This document shows, piece after piece, positions 24,737 through 35,152 of a stretch of DNA of 64,000 bases. Positions within the stretch are counted from its first letter, which is position 1. Every line of letters begins with the position of its first letter. The stretch is from Bryobacterales bacterium. GTDB taxonomy: Bacteria > Acidobacteriota > Terriglobia > Bryobacterales > Bryobacteraceae. The notes beneath the pieces are model-generated. The model was not told the origin of the DNA. It saw only the letters and a list, made by a program, of their open reading frames with translations, and did not search any database. A program made the position numbers and the translations under genes. The DNA lies in contig JADLCT010000023.1 in assembly GCA_020847045.1 (NCBI GenBank), forward strand, positions 1 to 64,000. The letters are read 5' to 3'.

Positions 24737-27235
24737 ATGTTCTGCGATTCGATTCTTCCACTGGCCAAGCACTCGGCAATTCCGCTGCTGGCTCTCATGC
24801 TGATTCCGAACGGGGGGGCCTGGGCGGAGACGGTCCCGGGAACGCCCCTTACGATGCTGATCGCCAATAGGGGCCAGTACGGGGAAGAGACACGCTTTCT
24901 GGCCTTTTCCCAGCGGATGAAGGCGTGGTTGAACCGGGATGGCGTGGTTTTGGCGCAGGACGGCGATCGCGTGGAGATGCTATTCCCCGGGTCGAACCGT
25001 GGTGTGGAAGCGGAGGGACTGGAGCCTTTGCCTTCCAGCGTCAACTTCATCCTGGGCGGCGCGGCGGTGTCCTTCCAGGATGTCCCGGCATATGGAAGTG
25101 CTGTCTACCGGAACCTCTACGACGGCGTGGACATGGTGTTCCGCTCCAGCGGGGGGCTCCTGAAAGCGGAGTTTGTCGTCCAACCGGGGCGGGATCACCG
25201 GGTGATCCAGGTGCGGTATCGCGGGGCGCAGCGCATGGAAATCGAGCCGGATGGCGGACTGGCGATCTATTCAGGGAACGGAGTGTTCCGCGAACAGGCG
25301 CCCGTGGTGTATCAAGACCTGCCGGAGGGACGGCGCTTTGTGGCTGCAACTTACATACAGCAGGGGGATGAGACGATCCGTTTCCGGGTGGAAGACTACG
25401 ACAGAGGCCATCCGCTGGTGATTGACCCGGCGCTCACCTACAGCACATATCTCGGCGGCAACAGGACTGACATAGGTACGGCGATCACGCTGGATGCGGC
25501 TGGTTCGATGTATGTGGCCGGGTACACCGAGTCGTCAAACATGCCCGTCCAGAATCCCATCCAGCCGAAAGGAAGCGGCAACGATGCGTTTGTGTTCAAG
25601 ATGAACGCCTCGGGCACGCAGATCCTATATGCCACCTTCATTGGGGGCAGCAGTGACGACCGCGCCTACGGACTGGCTGTCGACGGCTCGGGTGCGGCTT
25701 ACCTGTGCGGCAGCACGGCCTCATCGAACTTTCCTGTGGCCAACGCAAGCAAGATTCAACCGCTGCGCGGCGGCGGAAAGGACGCGTTCGTTCTGAAGCT
25801 GAACCCCTCGGGGAATGCGCTGGTGTACAGCAGCTACATGGGCGGCAGCGGTAGCGACTCGCTCCATGGCTGCGTGCTGGATCCGTACAACCAACTGTAC
25901 GCCGTCGGCGAGACGAATTCGTCCAATCTGCCTACGAAGTCGCCGTTCCAGGCGGCAAACGCCGGCGGCATGGACGCTTTCCTGGTGAAGATCAACATGA
26001 ATTCGACGCTGGTGTTCAGCACCTACTTTGGCGGCAGCGCTGACGACGGCGGCCGGGGAATCGCCCTTCATCAGACGCAACTGACGCCATATGTGACCGG
26101 CTATACGTCCTCCTCTAACTTTCCCCTCCGGAGCCCGGCGCAACCCGCTTTGGGCGGCGGCCAGGATGCCTTCGTCGCGCGTTTCAACAGCGATGCGAAC
26201 AATCTCGTGTTCTCCACCTTTCTCGGCGGCTCAGGCGGTACGCCGCTGCTGCCGGAACAAGGGCTGGCGATCGCCGTCGACCTCTATGGGAACTGCTATG
26301 TGGCCGGAGTAACCTCATCCACCAACTTTCCGGTGCTCTCGCCGCACCAGGGCGCGAACGAGGGCGGACTCGACGCTTTCTTTACCAAGCACGACAACGG
26401 GGGCGTGCGCGTCTACAGTAGCTATCTCGGAGGGGCGGGCGCCGACGTGGCGACGGCAATCACGGTGGACAACAACCGGAGGATATTCGTAGCGGGTTAC
26501 ACCTCGTCCAGTAACTTTCACACCCAACTGCCGGCACAGGCAACGTGGTCGGGTGGCTACGACGCCTTCGTTGCGCAAGTCGATGTGAACGGATCGCCTG
26601 TGGCGTTCAGTTCCTACCTGGGAGGCTCGGGAGCGGATCAGGCATTCGGCCTCGCCATCAACGCGGCGGGGGAGATGTTCTTGACAGGCGCCACCAGTTC
26701 TTCAAACTTCCCGTCCCAGTCCGCTTACCAGTACACGCAGGCAGGTTTGCAGGACATGTTTCTGGCCCGGATCGCCGCCGCTCCCGTACCACCCTCAGCG
26801 CCGGTGTTCCTGTCGCTGACGCCCAACACGGGCGCGGGGACAGCTCCCGTGTTTGCCATCAAATACACGGACGCCAACGGTGCGAACAACCTGGAATCCA
26901 TCCAGTTCATGGTGAACTCGGAGTTCTCTGGGGCAAACTCCTGTCAAATTGCCTATGTTCATTCCACAGGCTTGCTCTATCTGCTGAACAACACCGGTTC
27001 CGGCTGGATGGGAGGATATCCGCCGGGTACGTTGAACACACTCACAAATTCGCAATGCGCGCTCCCGCTGGCGCAGGTCAGCGTGGTGGCTTCCGGGAAC
27101 GATCTCACGCTGACTCTTCCGCTCTCGTTTGCCGCCACTACCTATCATGGAACCAAGAATATCTACGCCCTGGCCCTGGACCGCGCTGGACTGCGTTCGG
27201 ATTGGAGCATCCGGGGGAACTGGACGCTTCCCTGA
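24737..27235 (+). CDS. Secreted SBBP-repeat beta-propeller protein
   Basis: This 832-residue protein has a signal peptide (about 1-30, ending AWA). The ATG at 24737 has AGGAG five bases upstream and is preferred over in-frame ATGs at 24701 and 24722. An N-terminal beta domain (about 35-230) contains YRNLYDGVDMVFR and LVIDPALTYST. Seven SBBP repeats follow (about 235-680), each starting Y/FSxYLGG and containing a DAF..K/R. segment and TSSSNFP. A C-terminal beta domain (about 690-832) carries two Cys residues and NNTGSGWMGGYPPG. Such proteins are abundant in Solibacter-type Acidobacteriota. Surface binding or adhesion is likely, but function is unknown. Confidence 0.88.
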   Translation: MFCDSILPLAKHSAIPLLALMLIPNGGAWAETVPGTPLTMLIANRGQYGEETRFLAFSQRMKAWLNRDGVVLAQDGDRVEMLFPGSNRGVEAEGLEPLPSSVNFILGGAAVSFQDVPAYGSAVYRNLYDGVDMVFRSSGGLLKAEFVVQPGRDHRVIQVRYRGAQRMEIEPDGGLAIYSGNGVFREQAPVVYQDLPEGRRFVAATYIQQGDETIRFRVEDYDRGHPLVIDPALTYSTYLGGNRTDIGTAITLDAAGSMYVAGYTESSNMPVQNPIQPKGSGNDAFVFKMNASGTQILYATFIGGSSDDRAYGLAVDGSGAAYLCGSTASSNFPVANASKIQPLRGGGKDAFVLKLNPSGNALVYSSYMGGSGSDSLHGCVLDPYNQLYAVGETNSSNLPTKSPFQAANAGGMDAFLVKINMNSTLVFSTYFGGSADDGGRGIALHQTQLTPYVTGYTSSSNFPLRSPAQPALGGGQDAFVARFNSDANNLVFSTFLGGSGGTPLLPEQGLAIAVDLYGNCYVAGVTSSTNFPVLSPHQGANEGGLDAFFTKHDNGGVRVYSSYLGGAGADVATAITVDNNRRIFVAGYTSSSNFHTQLPAQATWSGGYDAFVAQVDVNGSPVAFSSYLGGSGADQAFGLAINAAGEMFLTGATSSSNFPSQSAYQYTQAGLQDMFLARIAAAPVPPSAPVFLSLTPNTGAGTAPVFAIKYTDANGANNLESIQFMVNSEFSGANSCQIAYVHSTGLLYLLNNTGSGWMGGYPPGTLNTLTNSQCALPLAQVSVVASGNDLTLTLPLSFAATTYHGTKNIYALALDRAGLRSDWSIRGNWTLP
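25439..26770 (+). repeat. Seven SBBP repeats encoding one propeller blade each
   Basis: Repeat starts lie at 25439, 25628, 25826, 26015, 26210, 26414 and 26606, with a period of 189-204 bases (63-68 codons). All units keep the reading frame. Seven units would close one seven-bladed propeller. Confidence 0.8.
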
Positions 27236-27247
27236 TGCGAAGCTCAC

Positions 27248-28267
27248 CTACCGGCGCGCCTTATAGGACTTCTTGTGACCGTTCCGAGTGTTCTCGACAT
27301 CGAACGAGCCGTCTTTTCGGGCGGAGACGACAAGCCCATGCCCCTGGCAGTTCTCCTCAAGATTGGCGGTCTGATCGGCAGCCGTATTGTTCTCAGCTCC
27401 GCCCGCCACGGCGTAGTGCACCTGCCACAGGTCCTCCAATCCTGGCGACGACCGCACAACCTTCACGGCGGGCGCCGCGCCGCCCTTCTTCGCTCCGTTG
27501 TTCATGATGGTGACGCGGGGAGCCAGTGCGTGGACAATCTGCGGTGGACCGCTTATGTCCATGCCGTGATGGGTGGTGAGGTAGACGTCCACCTGGCCCA
27601 GCAGATTGTTAGGACAGACCAGCTCAAGCTCCTTGTTCCAGGTCAAATCACCAAGATCGAGGAAGCGGAACTTACCGAATTTGAGGAGGAACCCCAGTGA
27701 ACGCGCATTTTCCGAGGGATCAGCCGCCTTCTGCGTGGACGATGCACACAGGGCGTTCGCTTTGCCTCCGCCATTGACCGCCTTGGTCAGCAAGCTGCCG
27801 CCGGAAGCCACCACAACAACCTCCACACCCTTCAGCGGGAGCCTGTCGCCGGCTTTCAGTGACAGACGCCTCCCCTTCGCCCGCGCCCGCTCGTACGAGG
27901 CGTTGAGGCGCTGCGCGCCAGCCCCGGATTCGACGTTATCGCCGTGGTCGACAAAGGTTTTCACCGGAACCTTCTCAACCAACGCTTCCAGTCCGCCCAC
28001 GTGGTCCGTATGGTAGTGGGTCATCCAGAAGTAGTCGATCTGTTGAATCCCCGCCTTTTTCATGGCGCTCTGAATCCTGGTGGCGTCGCGGCCATCGTTG
28101 CCGGGCCATCCGGCGTCCACCAGCAGCGATTCTCCCGCTGGGGTCACCAGCAGCGTCGCCTGGCCGCCTTCGACATCGACAAAGTAAATGTCCAGCGAAT
28201 TGCGGGCTGCCAGAACGGGAAGCGCAACCAGAGCACAGGCGGCAAGTGTGGGAACGAGACGTCGCAT
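27248..28267 (-). CDS. Secreted metallo-beta-lactamase-fold hydrolase (ComEC-like)
   Basis: This 339-residue protein has a signal peptide (about 1-21) and an MBL fold like the hydrolase domain of ComEC/Rec2: IYFVDVEGGQATLLVTP, LVDAGWPGNDGRDA, the metal motif MTHYHTDHVGG, DLGDLTWNKE and LTTHHGMDISGP. It lacks the membrane parts of ComEC, so it is a free periplasmic or secreted enzyme, possibly a nuclease or phosphodiesterase. It diverges from dnaE with only 44 bases between start codons, and faces the SBBP gene convergently across 12 bases. Confidence 0.85.
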   Translation of the reverse strand: MRRLVPTLAACALVALPVLAARNSLDIYFVDVEGGQATLLVTPAGESLLVDAGWPGNDGRDATRIQSAMKKAGIQQIDYFWMTHYHTDHVGGLEALVEKVPVKTFVDHGDNVESGAGAQRLNASYERARAKGRRLSLKAGDRLPLKGVEVVVVASGGSLLTKAVNGGGKANALCASSTQKAADPSENARSLGFLLKFGKFRFLDLGDLTWNKELELVCPNNLLGQVDVYLTTHHGMDISGPPQIVHALAPRVTIMNNGAKKGGAAPAVKVVRSSPGLEDLWQVHYAVAGGAENNTAADQTANLEENCQGHGLVVSARKDGSFDVENTRNGHKKSYKARR

Positions 28268-28274
28268 GCCGGGG

Positions 28275-28283
28275 ATGGTATCA
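28275..28283 (-). promoter_or_regulatory. Putative extended -10 (TGA TACCAT) for the MBL-fold gene
   Basis: TGA-TACCAT on the minus strand ends 7 bases before the ATG at 28267. It lies where the dnaE -35 region would fall. Confidence 0.45.
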
Positions 28284-28296
28284 CGGGAGCGGGCGT

Positions 28297-28302
28297 TACA
28301 AT
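28297..28302 (+). promoter_or_regulatory. Putative -10 (TACAAT) for dnaE
   Basis: TACAAT ends 9 bases before the dnaE ATG at 28312. No convincing -35 hexamer is seen 17 bases upstream. Confidence 0.45.
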
Positions 28303-28311
28303 AGCGCAGAG

Positions 28312-31300
28312 ATGTCCGCTGTACCGCCCTTCGTCCACCTTCATTGCCACACAGACTACTCGCTGCTGGACGGCGCTTGTGAAACCAACCGGCTGATGCA
28401 GACGGTCGCCGAGCAGGGCATGCCCGCCGTGGCCATGACCGATCACGGCAACATGTTCGGCGCCGTGGAGTTTTACAACTCGGCCAAGAACCACGGCATC
28501 AACCCGATCATCGGCTGCGAGGTCTACACGGCGCCGCTCGGCCAGAAGGATCGCAGCAACGCGCGCGCCTACAACCACCTGGTTGTCCTGTGTGAGAACC
28601 AGGAAGGCTACCGGAACCTGATCAAACTGGTGTCGTCCGGCTATCTGGACGGGTTCTACAACAAGCCGCGCATCGATAAGGATTTGCTGGCGCGCCACTC
28701 CAAGGGCCTGATCGCGCTGTCCGCCTGTTTGAAAGGCGACATCGCCGAGCATCTGATGGAGGACAAGTATCAGGAAGCCAAGCGCCTCGCCTATGAGTAC
28801 CAGGACATCTTCGGCAAGGAGAACTTTTTCCTCGAACTACAGGACCACGGTCTGGAGCAGGACAAGAAGATCCTGCCGATGCTCTACCGGATGAGCCGGG
28901 AGTCTGGCATGCCGCTGGTGGCCACCAACGACGCGCATTATCTCAAGCGTGACGACGCGAGGGCTCACGAGGTCATGCTCTGCATTCAAACGGGCAAGAC
29001 CATGTCGGATCCATCGCGGATGAAGTGGGATTCGCCGGACTTCTATCTGAAATCGCGCGACGAGATGATGATGATTTTCGGGGAGGTCGAAGAGGCGCTC
29101 GACCGCACCTGGGACATTGCGCAGCGCTGCCAGGTGAAGCTCGAAAAAGTAACGGATCCCTTCCCCCGGTTTGATATTCCCGGTCCGCACACCATCGACA
29201 GCTATTTCGAGTTCGCCGCGCGGGACGGTTTCGAACGGCGCCGCGCGCGGCTGGAGCTGATGCAGAAGGCCGGGACGCTGCGCCAACCACTGGAAGCGTA
29301 TTACGAGCGCCTGGACCGCGAAATCAAGATGATCCAGCAGATGAAGTTCTCGGGCTACTTCCTCGTCGTCTGGGACTTCATCCAGTACTCGAAATCCAAG
29401 GGCATCCCCGTAGGTCCGGGCCGCGGTTCGGCCGCCGGATCCCTCGTTTCTTACGCTCTTTCCATTACCGACGTCGATCCGCTTCAGTACGGGCTGCTGT
29501 TTGAGCGGTTCTTGAACCCCGAGCGCATCAGCATGCCCGATGTCGATATCGACTTTTGCACCAACCGGCGCGGCGAGGTCATCCAGTACGTCACCGAGAA
29601 GTACGGCCGCGACTTCGTAGCCCAGATCATCACGTTCGGCACGCTCGGGGCGCGCGCGGCGATCAAGGATGTCGGCCGCGTGCTCGATATGAGCTTCGGC
29701 GAAGTGGACAAGCTCACCAAGCTCGTCCCCGGCCAGCCGCTCAACATCAAGCTGAAGGAAGCCTTCGCCGTGGAGCCCGGCTTCGAGGAAGCGGCCAAGG
29801 CCGATCCGCGCGTGCGCGAGGTGCTGGACACCGCTGTGCGCCTGGAAGGGATGGCGCGCAACGCCGGCATGCACGCCGCGGGCGTCGTCATTTCTTCCAC
29901 GCCGCTGAAGGAACTGGTTCCCCTCTACAAGACGAACCGGGATGAAGTCGTTACCCAGTACGACATGTCGGGCGTGGAAAAGCTTGGCCTGCTGAAGATG
30001 GATTTTCTCGGGCTGACGACGCTGACGATCATCCACGAAGCCGTGCGGCTCATCGAGGTTCACCGCGGACAAGAACTCGTCCTGGAAGACCTGCCGCTCG
30101 ACGACGAGCAAACCTATGGCATCTTCTCGAACGGTTACACAAGCGGCATTTTCCAGTTTGAATCGCCGGGCATGCGCGACGTGCTCCGCCGCTACCAGCC
30201 TGAGCGCATCGAGGATCTGACGGCGCTAAACGCGCTCTACCGCCCCGGGCCGATCAAGGGCGGCGTGATCGACGATTTCATCGACCGCAAGCACGGACGC
30301 AAGCAGGTGAGCTACGAGATCGACGACATCCGGCCGATTCTCGAGGAGACCTACGGCATCATGCTCTACCAGGAGCAGGTGATGCAGATTTCGCAGGTGC
30401 TTGCCGGTTATTCGCTGGGCGAGGCCGATATTCTGCGGCGCGCCATGGGCAAGAAGAAAAAGGAAGAGATGGACGCCCAGCGCGAGCGCTTTCTGAAAGG
30501 CGCGGCGCAGTTGAAGTTTCCGGCGAAGAAGGTCGAGAAGATCTTCGACCTGATGGCGCAGTTCGCCGAGTACGGCTTCAACAAATCTCACTCGGCGGCG
30601 TATGCGTATCTGGCCTACCTCACGGCTTACCTGAAGGCGCACTATCCGATCGAGTTCATGAGCGCGCTGCTGACCTCGGAAACGGGAAACACGTCGAAGG
30701 TGGTGAAGTACATCAATGAGTGCCGCGACATGCAGATTCAGGTGCTGCCGCCGGACATCAATCAATCGGCTCTGACGTTCACGCCCTCGGGGAATGCGAT
30801 CCGTTTCGGCCTGGGCGCCATCAAGAACGTGGGTGCCTCGGCGGTGAACAACATCGTGGAGGTGCGCGATCAGGGCGGCGCGTTCCCTTCGCTGGCCACT
30901 TTTTGCGAACGGGTGGACTTGGCCAGCGTCAACCGGCGGATGATTGAGAGCTTCATCAAGGCCGGCGCGATGGATTCGCTGCCCGGCAACCGCGCGCAGT
31001 TGTTCGGCACGATCGACTCGGCGATGGAATCGGGGCAGAGGGCGATGCGCGACCGTCTGAGCGGACAAAGCGGGCTGTTCGGCGAGATGCTGGCCGGAGC
31101 GGACGAGGAGCGGCCACTTCCTGAACTCGCCGACTGGACATCGAAAGAGAAGCTGGCGGGCGAGAAGGAGATGCTCGGGTTCTATGTGACGGGCCACCCG
31201 CTGGACGAGTTCCGCGACAAGGTGAAGGAGAAGGCCACGCACAATTCGGGGGAGCTGGAAGAGTTGAAGCGCGGCGACGAAGTGGTGATCTGCGGCGTGA

Positions 31301-31782
31301 TCACCGGCTTGCAGCGCCGGAGGAATAAGGATGGCAAGCCCTGGGCCAGCTTTCAGTTGGAAGACTGGTTCGGGAACGCCGACTGCATGTGCTTCTTCAC
31401 GGCCTACGAGTCGCTGCATGCCGATCTGCTGGAAGACGCCGCCGTGATGATTCGCGGCACGGCGCTGCCGGAAGAGAACGCTCCGGCGCGCATCTCCGTG
31501 AAGGAGGTGACGCCGCTGGCCAGCGTCCGCCTGTATTTGCCGCGCCTGATTTCAATCCGCGTTCCCGTGGGGGCGAGGCAAACGGAGTTGGACCGCGCCG
31601 TGGCTTTGCAGGAGCTGTTCGGCAAGAAGCAGGGCGAGGCCGAGGTGCGTCTCCGCCTGGAGAAGGCGCGCGATTTTTCGGTTATTCTGGATATTCAGGC
31701 AAGGGTCCGCCCGGATAAAGAATTTTGCGCCGAAGTGGAGCGCATCTGCGGACCACAGGCCGTGGAAGTGCTCGCCGACTGA
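28312..31782 (+). CDS. dnaE: DNA polymerase III alpha subunit
   Basis: This 1156-residue replicative polymerase has the DnaE order. The PHP domain begins at residue 7 ([16 protein letters not shown]). The C-family palm contains [16 protein letters not shown] and PDVDIDF with the catalytic aspartates. NPERISMPD, the thumb/fingers and the helix-hairpin-helix region follow, then an OB-fold ([28 protein letters not shown]) near residue 1000. The ATG at 28312 matches the family start; upstream in-frame codons overlap the divergent gene. The stop overlaps the accA start by one base, the same dnaE-accA order as in E. coli. Confidence 0.97.
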   Translation: MSAVPPFVHLHCHTDYSLLDGACETNRLMQTVAEQGMPAVAMTDHGNMFGAVEFYNSAKNHGINPIIGCEVYTAPLGQKDRSNARAYNHLVVLCENQEGYRNLIKLVSSGYLDGFYNKPRIDKDLLARHSKGLIALSACLKGDIAEHLMEDKYQEAKRLAYEYQDIFGKENFFLELQDHGLEQDKKILPMLYRMSRESGMPLVATNDAHYLKRDDARAHEVMLCIQTGKTMSDPSRMKWDSPDFYLKSRDEMMMIFGEVEEALDRTWDIAQRCQVKLEKVTDPFPRFDIPGPHTIDSYFEFAARDGFERRRARLELMQKAGTLRQPLEAYYERLDREIKMIQQMKFSGYFLVVWDFIQYSKSKGIPVGPGRGSAAGSLVSYALSITDVDPLQYGLLFERFLNPERISMPDVDIDFCTNRRGEVIQYVTEKYGRDFVAQIITFGTLGARAAIKDVGRVLDMSFGEVDKLTKLVPGQPLNIKLKEAFAVEPGFEEAAKADPRVREVLDTAVRLEGMARNAGMHAAGVVISSTPLKELVPLYKTNRDEVVTQYDMSGVEKLGLLKMDFLGLTTLTIIHEAVRLIEVHRGQELVLEDLPLDDEQTYGIFSNGYTSGIFQFESPGMRDVLRRYQPERIEDLTALNALYRPGPIKGGVIDDFIDRKHGRKQVSYEIDDIRPILEETYGIMLYQEQVMQISQVLAGYSLGEADILRRAMGKKKKEEMDAQRERFLKGAAQLKFPAKKVEKIFDLMAQFAEYGFNKSHSAAYAYLAYLTAYLKAHYPIEFMSALLTSETGNTSKVVKYINECRDMQIQVLPPDINQSALTFTPSGNAIRFGLGAIKNVGASAVNNIVEVRDQGGAFPSLATFCERVDLASVNRRMIESFIKAGAMDSLPGNRAQLFGTIDSAMESGQRAMRDRLSGQSGLFGEMLAGADEERPLPELADWTSKEKLAGEKEMLGFYVTGHPLDEFRDKVKEKATHNSGELEELKRGDEVVICGVITGLQRRRNKDGKPWASFQLEDWFGNADCMCFFTAYESLHADLLEDAAVMIRGTALPEENAPARISVKEVTPLASVRLYLPRLISIRVPVGARQTELDRAVALQELFGKKQGEAEVRLRLEKARDFSVILDIQARVRPDKEFCAEVERICGPQAVEVLAD

Positions 31783-32633
31783 TGGCCGACCAACCCTCCC
31801 CCATTCCGACACCGGATGCCGGCACGGCTCCGATGAACCCCGCCTGGGCGCGCGTGCAGTTGGCGCGCCACCCCAAGCGGCCGCACGCGCTCGACTACAT
31901 TCAAAAGATTGTTGAAGGGTTTCAGGAGCTTCACGGCGACCGTCACTTCGGTGACGATGCCGCGATCGTGGGAGGATTCGGCTTTCTGGCGGGCCGGCCC
32001 GTCATGATCATCGGACAGCAGAAGGGCCGGGACACGAAGCAAAAATTGTTGCGCAATTTCGGTATGCCCAAGCCGGAAGGCTACCGGAAGGCGTTGCGGC
32101 TGATGAAGCTCGCCGAGAAGTTCCAGCGGCCGGTTTTGACGCTACTCGACACGCCCGGCGCCTATCCGGGAATCGACGCCGAGGAGCGTGGCCAAGCCGA
32201 GGCCATCGCGCTGAACCTGCGCGAGATGGCCCGTTTGCAGGTACCCATGGTGGCCATCGTGATCGGCGAGGGCGGTTCGGGCGGAGCGCTGGCCTTGGGC
32301 GTGGCCAACCGCGTGTACATGATGGAGAACGCCGTCTATAGCGTGATCTCGCCGGAAAGCTGCGCGGCCATCATCTACCGGGACGCCACGCATGCGGCCA
32401 AGGCGGCCGAGGCGTTGAAACTCACGGGCAACGATCTGCTGGAGCTGGGCCTGATTGACGGCGTTGTTCCCGAACCGGGCGGCGGCGCGCATGAGGACCC
32501 AGAAGGCGCGGCGGTGGCCTTGGCGGCGGCGGCCACGCACGCCCTGGACGAGTTGTCGCAGATCAGCGGGCCGGAACTGGCGGCGCACCGTTACGAAAAG
32601 TTCCGGCGCATGGGAAGCTTCTTCCGCGAGTAG
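31782..32633 (+). CDS. accA: Acetyl-CoA carboxylase carboxyltransferase subunit alpha
   Basis: This 283-residue protein is the alpha half of the carboxyltransferase that makes malonyl-CoA for fatty acid synthesis, paired with AccD (encoded at 58993-59841). Clear marks are [80 protein letters not shown] and [11 protein letters not shown]. It is slightly short for the family but complete. Translation is probably coupled to dnaE. Confidence 0.95.
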   Translation: MADQPSPIPTPDAGTAPMNPAWARVQLARHPKRPHALDYIQKIVEGFQELHGDRHFGDDAAIVGGFGFLAGRPVMIIGQQKGRDTKQKLLRNFGMPKPEGYRKALRLMKLAEKFQRPVLTLLDTPGAYPGIDAEERGQAEAIALNLREMARLQVPMVAIVIGEGGSGGALALGVANRVYMMENAVYSVISPESCAAIIYRDATHAAKAAEALKLTGNDLLELGLIDGVVPEPGGGAHEDPEGAAVALAAAATHALDELSQISGPELAAHRYEKFRRMGSFFRE

Positions 32634-32645
32634 ACTAAGGGCGCC

Positions 32646-32921
32646 ATGGGAAAGCCAGCGGTTTGGATCGCACTCGCCTTCGCCATCGCCTTCGGGGCGA
32701 TCATGTACTCCTCGTTCAAAGGGATGACGCAGTTCCGCGTCGAGGTATGCGTGGAGGACGCCGGCCGGCAGGCCTGCCGGATCGCCTCGGCTGAAACGCA
32801 GGAGAAGGCGCAGTCGGCGGCTACCGTGAACGCCTGCGCGCAGTTGGTGAGCGGGATGACGGCATCGATGGCCTGCCAGTCGCGGACGCCGGTTTCGGTG
32901 AAGGTACTCAGCGGCCAGTAG
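32646..32921 (+). CDS. Small single-pass membrane protein of unknown function
   Basis: This 91-residue protein has one N-terminal transmembrane segment or uncleaved signal (about 5-23), followed by a short extracytoplasmic domain with four cysteines (VCVEDAGRQAC, NACAQLV, ASMACQS) that could form two disulfides. It follows accA by 12 bases. A TAGACT hexamer before its ATG overlaps the accA stop. I do not recognise the family. Confidence 0.65.
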   Translation: MGKPAVWIALAFAIAFGAIMYSSFKGMTQFRVEVCVEDAGRQACRIASAETQEKAQSAATVNACAQLVSGMTASMACQSRTPVSVKVLSGQ

Positions 32922-32938
32922 CGGCTGGCAGCAGTGGC

Positions 32939-32955
32939 GGCGCGGTTCCGGCGCC
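32939..32955. terminator. Weak hairpin between convergent genes
   Basis: GGCGC and GCGCC (5-bp stem, seven-base loop) lie in the 44-base gap between the small membrane protein and the cytochrome gene. There is no T-tract. Confidence 0.25.
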
Positions 32956-32965
32956 CTCGGACTCT

Positions 32966-35137
32966 CTATTGCGGAAGCTGTCCGAGCAGTTCCCGCGCAT
33001 CCTGGCTGATGGCGGGATCGGGCGAAGCGGCTGCCTGTTGAAGTTCGGCGCGCGCCGTGCGTAGATCTCCAGTGGAGGCGGCGGCAATGGCCAGGCCGAG
33101 GTGGGCGCGGCCAAACTGCGGATCAAGCCGGATGGCCTCGCGGTACTGCGGAATGGCGAGGGCAAACTGTTTCCGGCGGGCATACAGGTTGCCGAGCATC
33201 TCGCGGGGCTGAGGAAGTTGCGGCGCCAGCGCGACGGCGCGTTCCATGTGGGGCAGGGCGGCGTCAAAATCACCCCGCGCGGCCAGTGTAGCCGAGTAAC
33301 CATAATGGGCCGTTGCCAGGTCTGGCTGGTGCAGGATGGCCGTGCGGAAGGCTGCCTCGGCTTGCGCGGCTTCGCCGGAGGCCATGAAGGCGTTCCCCAG
33401 CAGTTCCTGAATGCTCGCGCCGGTGGGTTCAATCACGGCCGCGGCACGGAGCGTGGCGATCGAATCCGTCAGGCGGCCCTGCTGTTGATAGGCGCGGGCC
33501 AGCGCCAGCAGCGTGGGCGTGTCGCGAGGGTCGAGCGAGCGCGCCTGTTCGAGCAGGGGCACGGCGCGGGCCAATTCGTTCTGCGCCAACAGAGCCCCAC
33601 CCAATCCCCGGACGGCCGGGGCGAATCCGGGATCATGCCGCAACGCCGCCTCGTACTGTTCGATGGCCGCTCCCCGATGACCGGCAGCCAGTTGGGCTTC
33701 GGCCAGATCGAAGTAGTATTCGGGCCCCTTGGGCTGCTGCTTGCGCAGGGCGGCCTCCAATTGCGGAATGCCAGCGGCGAGATTGCTCTTCTGGAGCACC
33801 TGGGCCGAGGCCAGCGGCAGCTCATCCATCCCGGTGGCGGGATAGTAGGGCACGACAGGGCCGCGATACGAGACACCGGCGGTTTCCAGGCGTTCGGCGC
33901 GTGGCGCCAGCAGATTTCCGGGTGGCGGACGGCGCACAATCTTGTGGTCGGTCATGACCACATGAACGACATCCTCCGTGCGGCGCCGGGGCATGTGACA
34001 GGTGGCGCAATCCGTCCGTTTCGCATGGCGGCCGGAGGCGGTGAGCTTGGCCAGCGCCGCTTCGTGACAGGTTGCGCACGCGGCGGCATACTGCTCCACC
34101 GCGGCCTCGCCGCGCCGCGCTTCATGGGGATTGTGGCAGGTGGTGCACCGTAGCCGGCCCACGCTCTTCAGAAAGCACTGCGACTGGCGCAGGCGGTAGG
34201 CGTGGCCGGCAATTTCAAACTTTTCTTCGCGGCCTGTCCCCGGGGCATGGTCGAAGTGCAGGATGTAATCGCCGAGCGGTTCGCCCGGCCTGTAGCTGAA
34301 AATTCCGCGCCCGTAGCGCTGAATGGAATTGGGCAGCGGGAAACTGGTGGTTTCCAGGTGGCATTGCATGCACACCTCCATTTGGCGCGCGGCGTTCAGG
34401 CGGGCGGGGTTGGTGATGAGTTTGCGCAAGGCCTCAGGCGCGGTTTTCTTTCCGGCCGCCTCGACGTGCGCGGCTCCAGGACCGTGGCAGCGCTGGCAGT
34501 CGATACCCTCGGGCAGCATAACCGGATACACCGGCTCGTCGCCGGCCCGGCCGGCCGTGGAGGGAAGGTCCGGGTAGCCGTTGTGGCAGAAGAAGCAGTC
34601 GTAGTTGACCTTGCGGCGGAAGTCGTAGTGGGCGGGGTTGTCGAAGCCCGGACTCATGGCGAAGCTCCCACCCGCCTCGGAGTACCAACTGAGAGGCATC
34701 TCCACCAGATGGTTAGCCGGGTCGCGATGAAGGTAGGTGCGCGAGTGGTTTCCGGAGCCGAGGATGTAGTGAATCTCGTATTCGATGGCGTTGGTTTCGG
34801 CGCCGCCGGAGTCCCGTTCAAACCGGCGGAGAAAAGCCCGGCCTTCCCGGAGCAGGGGCTGGTAGAAGCGGTTGGACGCTTTGTGAAAGAAGGGCGTTGC
34901 GCGGGCAAACAGCGCGGCTTCGGAAGGATTGAACGCGGCAGGAGTGGCGCGCGTGAAGGCGCGGGCCATGCCCGTGGCGCGGTAGGTCCTGGCCTGGGCG
35001 GGATGGCACGCCGCGCAGGATCTTGGATCGGCGTAGGCGGCTTGCGCAACCGGCCCGGTCCCTGACTTCGGACGGCTGCACGAAGAGGCCAGCGCCACGC
35101 ACAGAAAGATCGCCGCGGCCGTCTTGGGGGCGTACAC
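32966..35137 (-). CDS. Seven-heme c-type cytochrome with TPR domain (lipoprotein)
   Basis: This 723-residue exported protein has a signal peptide with lipobox-like LASSC near residue 20. Seven CxxCH heme sites lie in the N-terminal 400 residues: CAACH, CFFCH, CQRCH, CMQCH, CTTCH, CATCH, CATCH. Residues about 440-723 are tetratricopeptide repeats for protein binding. It is probably an electron carrier or multiheme scaffold on the membrane surface. The GTG at 35137 is chosen because it yields the lipoprotein signal and lies 6 bases after an extended -10. The longer open frame upstream, antisense to pilB, is not coding. It diverges from the pilus-like operon. Confidence 0.85.
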   Translation of the reverse strand: MYAPKTAAAIFLCVALASSCSRPKSGTGPVAQAAYADPRSCAACHPAQARTYRATGMARAFTRATPAAFNPSEAALFARATPFFHKASNRFYQPLLREGRAFLRRFERDSGGAETNAIEYEIHYILGSGNHSRTYLHRDPANHLVEMPLSWYSEAGGSFAMSPGFDNPAHYDFRRKVNYDCFFCHNGYPDLPSTAGRAGDEPVYPVMLPEGIDCQRCHGPGAAHVEAAGKKTAPEALRKLITNPARLNAARQMEVCMQCHLETTSFPLPNSIQRYGRGIFSYRPGEPLGDYILHFDHAPGTGREEKFEIAGHAYRLRQSQCFLKSVGRLRCTTCHNPHEARRGEAAVEQYAAACATCHEAALAKLTASGRHAKRTDCATCHMPRRRTEDVVHVVMTDHKIVRRPPPGNLLAPRAERLETAGVSYRGPVVPYYPATGMDELPLASAQVLQKSNLAAGIPQLEAALRKQQPKGPEYYFDLAEAQLAAGHRGAAIEQYEAALRHDPGFAPAVRGLGGALLAQNELARAVPLLEQARSLDPRDTPTLLALARAYQQQGRLTDSIATLRAAAVIEPTGASIQELLGNAFMASGEAAQAEAAFRTAILHQPDLATAHYGYSATLAARGDFDAALPHMERAVALAPQLPQPREMLGNLYARRKQFALAIPQYREAIRLDPQFGRAHLGLAIAAASTGDLRTARAELQQAAASPDPAISQDARELLGQLPQ

Positions 35138-35143
35138 CCTGGC

Positions 35144-35152
35144 AGCGTAACA
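35144..35152 (-). promoter_or_regulatory. Putative extended -10 (TGT TACGCT) for the cytochrome gene
   Basis: TGT-TACGCT on the minus strand ends 6 bases before the GTG at 35137. Confidence 0.4.

Noticed and set aside
28837-31419. Two long open frames antisense to dnaE
   Set aside because: dnaE is intact across the region and these frames show no domain signatures.
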